64,000 nucleotides of DNA, taken from NCBI GenBank assembly GCA_910589035.1, contig CAJUSI010000015.1:53226-117225 (forward strand), written 5' to 3'. Both the position numbers and the translations under genes were made by a program. This document shows positions 58,583-64,000 of the stretch, piece by piece (within the stretch, counting starts at the first letter, position 1; each line of letters opens with the position of its first letter). Under the pieces are notes generated by a model. It made no database searches, was not told where the DNA came from, and was given only the letters and a program-made list of their open reading frames with translations. Source of the stretch: an uncultured Acetatifactor sp. (lineage in GTDB: Bacteria > Bacillota > Clostridia > Lachnospirales > Lachnospiraceae).

Positions 58583-59419
58583 TCATTCCATGCCGCACAC
58601 ACAGTTTTTCATCAGCATGGCGATGGTCATGGGGCCCACCCCGCCGGGAACGGGTGTAATGGCGGAAGCCTTCGGCGCAACGCTTTCAAAATCCACGTCC
58701 CCGCACAGTTTACCGTTCTCATCCCTGTGAATCCCCACATCAATGACCACGGCCCCTTCCTTCACATAGCTTCCGTCCACCAGCCCGGGACGTCCTACGG
58801 CCACCACAAGGATATCCGCTCTTCCCGTAACATCCTTTAAATTCACCGTTCTGGAATGGCAGATCGTAACCGTGGCATTCTCCCGAAGCAGCAGCATTGC
58901 CATGGGCTTCCCCACGATATTGCTCCTGCCCAGCACCACACATTCCTTCCCCTCTATTTCGATTCCCGACCGCTTCAGCAGCTCGATCACCCCGGCCGGA
59001 GTACAGGGCAGATATCCGGGCCTGCCTGTATTGATACTCCCCACATTAAAAGGATGGAAGCCATCCACATCCTTTTCCGGTGAAATGGCAGGCAGCACCT
59101 TTTCCTCATGGATATGTGCCGGCAGGGGCAGCTGTACCAGAATGCCGTTCACATCCTCCCTCCTGTTCAGCTCCCCGATTAATTCCAGCAGCTCCTCCTC
59201 CGTGGTCTCCTTGGGCAGTACATAGGAAAGCGACCGGATGCCGATGTATGCGCAGGCCTTCTCCTTATTTCTCACATACACAGCAGAGGCCGGATCGTTT
59301 CCCACAAGGATCACCGCCAGACAGCGCGTCCGGCCGGATGCCAGCAATTCTGCCATCCTGCCTTTCAGTTCCTCCTTTATCTCCTGGGAAAATTTCTTAC
59401 CGTCGATTAATTTGTACAT
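58583..59419 (-). CDS. folD: Methylenetetrahydrofolate dehydrogenase/cyclohydrolase
   Basis: A 278-residue bifunctional enzyme that interconverts methylene-, methenyl- and formyl-tetrahydrofolate with NADP. The signature strands GILVQLPLPAHI and PCTPAGVIELL, the nucleotide loop VLGRSNIVGKPMA and the C-terminal GGVGPMTIAMLM are intact. The catalytic Lys of the family sits in YVRNKEKACAYIGI. It is a single gene bounded by inverted copies of a 49-bp repeat. Confidence 0.97.
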   Translation of the reverse strand: MYKLIDGKKFSQEIKEELKGRMAELLASGRTRCLAVILVGNDPASAVYVRNKEKACAYIGIRSLSYVLPKETTEEELLELIGELNRREDVNGILVQLPLPAHIHEEKVLPAISPEKDVDGFHPFNVGSINTGRPGYLPCTPAGVIELLKRSGIEIEGKECVVLGRSNIVGKPMAMLLLRENATVTICHSRTVNLKDVTGRADILVVAVGRPGLVDGSYVKEGAVVIDVGIHRDENGKLCGDVDFESVAPKASAITPVPGGVGPMTIAMLMKNCVCGME

Positions 59420-59755
59420 CTCTCTGTCCCTTCTTCTATTTCCATTCTTTTTCTAATTTTGTTTCTATTTCATTTTATTTCTATTTCATTGGAAATTTCC
59501 CGATCTGCCGTACTATATCTTGCGGTATGACTGCTAATACTTTGATAAACCACGTTTTTTCATTCTATATCGTATAAATAATATGATTAGCCCGTCAAAA
59601 GATATTTCTGGAAAATATTGAGTAAATTGTGTGGAAATTGTACCTGATTTCTTTATTCCCGGCAAATTGGATTTCATGTCAATCAATGCACAGCTTAGAG
59701 ATAATTAATACAACTTATATTTTAAAATCTCTTGATGCTCGAATCATTATACAGT

Positions 59756-59820
59756 ACTTTCACAGTAAACCCCCATGCCGCTTTGTCAGCACCACTATGA
59801 ATGAAAGGGGTTTACTGTGA
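59756..59820. repeat. Hairpin repeat, copy A (14-bp perfect arms)
   Basis: TCACAGTAAACCCC at 59760-59773 and its exact complement at 59807-59820 enclose a 33-base loop. The first 50 bases recur with changes at 63853-63906, where the right arm has decayed. Confidence 0.75.
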
Positions 59821-59833
59821 GCCTCCGGCGGAT

Positions 59834-59909
59834 GTGCAGAAAACGGGAAAGGAAGATGTCACTTCGTGACCCCGTTTTCGCACAGTTCAGCGCCGGAGCG
59901 CTGAACTGT
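59834..59909. repeat. Two further strong hairpins downstream of copy A
   Basis: GTGCAGAAAACGGG pairs (one bulge) with the segment ending at 59883, and its tip has GTCAC-ttc-GTGAC. Immediately after, ACAGTTCAGCGC-cgga-GCGCTGAACTGT (59882-59909) is a perfect 12-bp hairpin. Neither has a T-run typical of a terminator. The gap 59420-60094 otherwise contains no gene and only AT-rich DNA. Confidence 0.75.
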
Positions 59910-59942
59910 CATAGTAACCAGACTATATATTTAACAATTTAT

Positions 59943-60037
59943 ACTGGTGAATAAATCAATTGCCAATCTAAATCTATCATGAGTGAATGCTTCTGCAATG
60001 CTGGTGTAGTAAGCGGCAATTAAATGCTTTCACCAGT
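59943..60037 (+). repeat. Palindromic element containing the 49-bp repeat, copy 2
   Basis: ACTGGTGAA near 59943 and a complementary segment near 60029-60037 form arms, extended by AATTGCC and GGCAATT further in. The interior holds copy 2 (59958-60006) of the repeat seen inverted at 58472-58520. The layout is that of a small non-autonomous element. Confidence 0.6.
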
Positions 60038-60094
60038 CTATAATACGATTTGGCAAAGAACTTATACCTAAATGCAGAATTTTGTTTGCCCCCT

Positions 60095-61624
60095 CTAATA
60101 TACGTAGGGCCTTCTCCGGGTGATTTCCTCATAGCAGTCCAGAATGCCGTCCAGCGGAATGCACCAGTATCTGGTGGGGTCCGTGGAATAGGCGTAGGCC
60201 ATGCAGATCAGATTGCCGCAGCCGTCCAGCACGGCCGACCCGGAGTCGCCATGTACCAGCTCCACGGTTACCTCCGTGTGTTCCCGCTGCGCATACCAGT
60301 CGAACTCCTGCTTTACCTTAATCAACTTTCCTTTTGATACATGGAGCAGTCCGCCCTCCCTGTCCACCCGCTCCAATGCCAGCTCTATCTCCTGTTCGTC
60401 CAGGCTCTGCCAGTAAGTCATATCAATATGTACCGTCATAAGGCGGTCAAGCAGCTTCTCCGGCACATCCTTCCGGGCCACCGCCACCACTCCCACATCG
60501 TAGATTTCACTGGTACCCAGCGCTTTCCCCCGAAGGGCTGTCCCGTCGTAAAAATAGATATCCCAGTCCTCATACTTTTCAACCACATGGCTGTTGGAAC
60601 AGATATATATGGTGTCCTCCGTTATCTCCATGATATAGCCTGAACCGGAGCTGTAACCGCCCCTGCCCGTGGCATGATAGAGCTGCACCAGGGTCGGAAG
60701 CATGTACTCCAGGGCCGCCTCTATGTCCTCCTGCTGCGAAGCTCCCGCATCATAGAGGTTAGGCGCTCCTATAATGGTATCTTCATGATAATTGATCCTC
60801 CGCTGTCCTATCAGCTCCTGCAGCTCATCCGGAGATGCCACCAGCACCTGCGCCTCCTCCACGGTTTCCAGTCCATATCCGTCCCGCACCACATACCGGA
60901 GCAGGTATTTTCCTTTCCTGTCCTGATCCACCCTGGAGTCATCCACCAGTATATTTTCCGTCAAATCCCCGTCCAGATCGTCCCGGGCCGTCACCGATTC
61001 CCGATAATCAGGATCGCTGCCCGGAATACAGTAGAAATTATGCACCCCTGCGATGACCGGCGCAGTGTCCACTATGACGCCGACGCTGCCCCTGGTCTCA
61101 TTTCCGGCCCGATCCCTGGCAAGGATTTCCACCTGATATTCCCCAACCTGGTCAAAGCAGATCTCCGCAAGCGTAATCCCATCCCGCAGGAAAAAGGTCT
61201 GTGTCTCCGGATCCGCATCGGACACACCCTCTATTACATCCTCCACCCTGCAGGCCGCCCCCGCCGCCAGGTAGACCTGCTTCTCCTTCCATAGAATCTC
61301 GGGAGCTATGGTGTCCCGAATGATAACCTGATAAGTAAACTGTTCCCATCCATGGTATACCACCGCCTCGTAGGTTCCCGTATGCTCCGTATCCACCCGG
61401 GACAAATCCAGTTCCCCCAGCTGAACAGACCAGTCCGTCCCTTCCAGATAATCTCCTATCTCCCCGCTGACCAGGTCACCATACTCACAGACCATCTCAC
61501 TGAAAGCAGGCTTCACTCTATAGATACGAAAATAAAAGGCTGCCGCACCCGCGGCGCCCAAAAGTACACACACAAGAATAATTGCTCTTTTCCACTTTTT
61601 CGGTCTTTTATCCGCGCCCTTCAC
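60095..61624 (-). CDS. Membrane-anchored trypsin-like protease with Ig-like domains
   Basis: A 509-residue protein: short basic N terminus, one membrane helix (AIILVCVLLGAAGAAAFYF), then two or three DUF5011-type Ig-like units (with DTIAPEILWKEKQVYLAAGA and DTAPVIAGV). A chymotrypsin-like domain follows, with SNSHVV (His near 346), YDVGVVAV (Asp near 375) and GDSGS (Ser near 460). The catalytic triad looks complete. It is most likely an extracytoplasmic housekeeping or surface protease; substrate unknown. A CapA-like lipoprotein gene lies upstream. Confidence 0.85.
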   Translation of the reverse strand: MKGADKRPKKWKRAIILVCVLLGAAGAAAFYFRIYRVKPAFSEMVCEYGDLVSGEIGDYLEGTDWSVQLGELDLSRVDTEHTGTYEAVVYHGWEQFTYQVIIRDTIAPEILWKEKQVYLAAGAACRVEDVIEGVSDADPETQTFFLRDGITLAEICFDQVGEYQVEILARDRAGNETRGSVGVIVDTAPVIAGVHNFYCIPGSDPDYRESVTARDDLDGDLTENILVDDSRVDQDRKGKYLLRYVVRDGYGLETVEEAQVLVASPDELQELIGQRRINYHEDTIIGAPNLYDAGASQQEDIEAALEYMLPTLVQLYHATGRGGYSSGSGYIMEITEDTIYICSNSHVVEKYEDWDIYFYDGTALRGKALGTSEIYDVGVVAVARKDVPEKLLDRLMTVHIDMTYWQSLDEQEIELALERVDREGGLLHVSKGKLIKVKQEFDWYAQREHTEVTVELVHGDSGSAVLDGCGNLICMAYAYSTDPTRYWCIPLDGILDCYEEITRRRPYVY

Positions 61625-61813
61625 TTTTACTACCCCATTCCAAGCGTTTTCAATCCGCTATGTAAAGAGTAGCATCGGATCCCCGATTTGTCAACGAATA
61701 GACGCGACGTTTGCGCTATATCCTTTATTTACCACTATATATTATCTATGCCGCGCTTTCGGGCAGGTTCACCGATACTCTCATTACTTCTTTGCCTTCA
61801 CTGCTTCCTGACG

Positions 61814-63304
61814 CTATTCTCTCCGGGCATCTGCAGCCTCGTCCGGCATATTGAAGATTATATCCCCGAATATCTCCTCCGCAAGGCTTGCGCAGTAATC
61901 ATACGAAAAAATGCCGTCCTGCGACGCAATTTCATTCTCTGCAGCCAATTCTACAGTATATTCCGAAAGAGGATACACCCTCACACCCCCGAATCCCTGT
62001 TCCACATGGCATACAAGGGGCTCCACTGCATAGTCCCTGATCACCGCCCTCCCCGCATCGTCCCTTCCTATGGTCACGCGCGCCATACCACCCACCATGC
62101 GGTTAGCCACGCCTTCCCCCGTCCCTGAAGTCCAGTTGACGAAATTTCCCAGAGAATAGTACACCAGGGCTTTCCCGGCGTCCTCCGCCGCTTCCGGGCC
62201 GCCTGCATCTGCATCCGTACCGTTCCCCGTCACCCATTCTATGGGCTCGATCACATGAGGATGGGTCCCAAGCACCAGATCCGCTCCGTTTTCCGCAAAC
62301 AATGCCGCCCATTCCCTCTGGGCCCGGGTCTCCTGCAGGGTGTATTCCGTTCCCCAGTGGGGGCAGACAATCACGAAATCCGCAAGCTCCCGCGCCCTGC
62401 GCAGATCCGAGATCACCCGCTCTCTTTCCAGCATGTCCACCGCATAGGGCATATCCGCCGGCATGGGGATACCGTTGGTTCCGTAGGTATAGTTCAGTAT
62501 GGCTATTTTGATCCCGTCCTGCTCATACACATAGATCTCCTGCTGCTCCTGCTCACTTCCGTGGATCCCCAGGACCGCCATATCCGGGTAGCTCTCCTCC
62601 CAGAATGCAAGGCAGTTCACGATTCCGCGCCCGCCCTTGTCCAGGGCATGGTTTGTGGCGTGCAGCACCACATCGAATCCCGCCTCCGCCAGAGCGTCTC
62701 CCAGCTCGTAGGGCGCGTTAAACGAGGGGTATCCGGTGACCCCCAGCTCCGCCCCGCCGATGATGACCTCCTGGTTCACCAGGGCCAGATCCGCCCCCTG
62801 GATCTCGTCCTGCATTTCGGCAAATACGGCGCTGAAATCATATCCCCCTTCTTCCAGCCTCCCGCTCTCCGCCACCCGCGTGTGCAGCAGGATATCTCCC
62901 ACCATCACCAGCGTGATTTCCGGTTCGCCGGCAGCCCCGGGACACTCCCCGCCGGACTCCCCCGACCCGTCTCCTTCCGATTGCCCGGCATTGGCCCGGG
63001 ACGATCCCTCTTCGGATCCCCCGGCGGCATTCTCCATGGAGTCTCCGTCGGCCTTTCCGGCCGCTTCTTCCCCGGGCTGCCCGCTCCCTCCTGTGCCGGA
63101 CCCTCCGGGCGCTTCTGCGCCGTTTACCTGGACAGCTGTCAGAATCTCATAAGTTCCCCGGGCGCCGTCTCCCGCCTCCTGCCCGTCCGCACAGCCCGCC
63201 AAAGACGCCGCCAGAACCAGTCCACAGGCAATCCTCCAAAATCTGTCTCTCCTGTATCGTTTGTCCCAGCATCTCTTTTCCATCTCTGTTATACGCCTTT
63301 CCAT
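61814..63304 (-). CDS. CapA family lipoprotein
   Basis: A 496-residue protein. The lipobox LAGC follows an N-terminal hydrophobic segment, and a long Gly/Ser/Glu-rich spacer (about 65-130) leads to a CapA-type metallophosphoesterase-like domain. It has VMVGDILLHTRV, LVNQEVII, HATNHALDKGG, CPHWGTEY and GTHPHVIEP, which provide the metal ligands. In Bacillus CapA is needed for poly-gamma-glutamate capsule export. The other cap genes are not in the window, so the substrate is open. Confidence 0.88.
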   Translation of the reverse strand: MERRITEMEKRCWDKRYRRDRFWRIACGLVLAASLAGCADGQEAGDGARGTYEILTAVQVNGAEAPGGSGTGGSGQPGEEAAGKADGDSMENAAGGSEEGSSRANAGQSEGDGSGESGGECPGAAGEPEITLVMVGDILLHTRVAESGRLEEGGYDFSAVFAEMQDEIQGADLALVNQEVIIGGAELGVTGYPSFNAPYELGDALAEAGFDVVLHATNHALDKGGRGIVNCLAFWEESYPDMAVLGIHGSEQEQQEIYVYEQDGIKIAILNYTYGTNGIPMPADMPYAVDMLERERVISDLRRARELADFVIVCPHWGTEYTLQETRAQREWAALFAENGADLVLGTHPHVIEPIEWVTGNGTDADAGGPEAAEDAGKALVYYSLGNFVNWTSGTGEGVANRMVGGMARVTIGRDDAGRAVIRDYAVEPLVCHVEQGFGGVRVYPLSEYTVELAAENEIASQDGIFSYDYCASLAEEIFGDIIFNMPDEAADARRE

Positions 63305-63354
63305 GATATTTGGGATTCCTCATGCTCCTTTCTGAACCGAAACGTTGGCTTATT

Positions 63355-63582
63355 TCATTCTATGTTACGCCCCTGCTTATCGTATCCTTTTACACCCTGC
63401 CAGCTCTTTTGTCCGGATGTGCGAATTCTGTCATTCCACCCCCAAAGCCTTGAACACCGCATCCTCCGCGCTGCTGTAAACATGTCCTTATGATAGCAAA
63501 TTCTTTTCTGTTCCACTCTGGCCCATTCTACTGCTTTCAGTTGGTCTTCCAATCTCTCGCTTAAAATTACATGTTCTTCCAT
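63355..63582 (-). CDS. Small hypothetical protein, probably frameshifted
   Basis: The ATG at 63582 has GGAG nine bases upstream and opens MEEHVILSERLEDQLKAVEW and ARVEQKRICYHKD. Beyond that the frame runs on to 63355 with poor composition. From about 63484 another frame reads YSSAEDAVFKALGVE and stops, a more natural ending. A two-base insertion near 63485 would account for this. No family recognised. Confidence 0.45.
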   Translation of the reverse strand: MEEHVILSERLEDQLKAVEWARVEQKRICYHKDMFTAARRMRCSRLWGWNDRIRTSGQKSWQGVKGYDKQGRNIE

Positions 63583-63639
63583 AAAACCTGTCTCCTTCCT
63601 ATTGATTATCATAGTCAATCCCAACTTCGTAGCAATTTT

Positions 63640-63771
63640 TCAAAAATAGTCTGCAGCTTTTTGTAGTCCTTTTAAATCTCCGGCTTCATTATTTGCATTA
63701 ACCACCTCATTAAATAATGCGGCCGCCTTTTCATAAGCATACACTTTCCCTTTTACAAGACGCAAGAGCAT
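63640..63771 (-). CDS. 43-residue ORF or 3' remnant of a gene
   Basis: The frame reads MLLRLVKGKVYAYEKAAALF NEVVNANNEAGDLKGLQKAA DYF and stops. It is helical and ordinary in composition, like the C terminus of a larger protein cut at its 5' side by the repeat region at 63772-63906. There is no convincing ribosome site. Confidence 0.35.
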   Translation of the reverse strand: MLLRLVKGKVYAYEKAAALFNEVVNANNEAGDLKGLQKAADYF

Positions 63772-63852
63772 GCGGTATGGCTCACAGCAGTCTCGGGATT
63801 TCGTGCAAGAGAACACGAAACGCCTCGCGGCGCCACAGAGTCAGATTTGAAG

Positions 63853-63906
63853 ACTTTCACAGTAAGCCCCATGCCCCGCAGCGGCACCACTGCGCATGAA
63901 ACAGGG
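63853..63906. repeat. Hairpin repeat, copy B (degenerate)
   Basis: ACTTTCACAGTAAGCCCC, then ATGCC and GCACCACT...CATGAAA, parallels copy A at 59756-59810 with several changes. The mate of the left arm is no longer complementary. No gene is seen from 63907 to the window end. Confidence 0.65.
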
Positions 63907-64000
63907 GGATACCGATAATTGTTTCTATTTTCTTCGCCGCATATTGGAGTTATACTGATATCAACGGCAAAGATCGGTTATTATTTTGGGCTTGTAGCCC

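Noticed and set aside
1..64000. tRNA, rRNA or CRISPR arrays
   Set aside because: No cloverleaf with a TTCGA arm, no rRNA segment and no regularly spaced direct repeats were seen. The tandem repeats present have no spacers.

Overview
This window comes from an endospore-forming member of the Clostridia, most likely a gut Lachnospiraceae. It carries spoVAD and spoVAE. It also carries several proteins of families that I recall as largely confined to Lachnospiraceae (DUF5716, DUF5717, DUF5721). Ribosome sites are strong AGGAGG, GTG and TTG starts occur, and base composition is moderate. Most genes lie on the minus strand. No rRNA, tRNA, CRISPR array or intact insertion sequence was recognised.

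Layout. 0-5 kb: small minus-strand genes (a cut-off gene at the left edge, GNAT, DUF4375-like, Nudix, QueG-like Fe-S protein, radical SAM protein, flavin-binding protein). 5-12 kb: a decaying defence and toxin region (AAA ATPase with a frameshifted TOPRIM-like partner, broken Fic gene, Nudix, intact Fic, AbiE pair). It is interleaved with argC, which has ARG boxes, a promoter and an arginine-rich leader ORF, and it is followed by argG. 13.6-23 kb: DUF1294, DUF5721, spoVAE, aroK, ridA, a zinc-ribbon protein, a large palindromic element, spoVAD, an SH3 protein, trpS and a sigma factor with a long C-terminal extension. 23-28 kb: purine genes purC, purF and purB with a plsC-like acyltransferase. 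28-35.5 kb: a four-gene minus-strand cluster (DUF5717 solenoid protein, DUF5716 actin/Hsp70-like protein, TPR-like protein, coiled-coil membrane protein) reading from a promoter embedded in the preceding terminator. 35.6-37.5 kb: a YtrA-type GntR/ABC operon. 38-41 kb: a single ORF joining an MFS transporter to a GH2 glycosidase.

41-49 kb is accessory: a minimal nucleotidyltransferase with a very small HEPN-like ORF, AAA-nuclease, Uma2 nuclease, XRE regulator, a probable type III toxin-antitoxin locus (promoter, pseudoknot RNA, terminator, RNase-like toxin), GNAT enzymes and a decayed GNAT copy. 49.4-54.7 kb: a peptide ABC uptake operon in which the two ATPases are fused. 55-58.4 kb: a VIT/VWA surface protein with a PEP-CTERM-like tail, a small translationally coupled ORF and an exosortase (XrtK-like), which together look like a dedicated sorting system. 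58.5-64 kb: folD flanked by inverted repeat copies, a hairpin-rich intergenic region, a membrane-anchored trypsin-like protease with Ig-like domains, a CapA-like lipoprotein and gene remnants.

The most promising little-described systems are the DUF5717/DUF5716 cluster, the exosortase/VIT-VWA pair, the transporter-glycosidase fusion and the compact type III toxin-antitoxin locus. A second theme is short purine-rich tandem repeats (11 or about 15 bp units) directly upstream of several genes.
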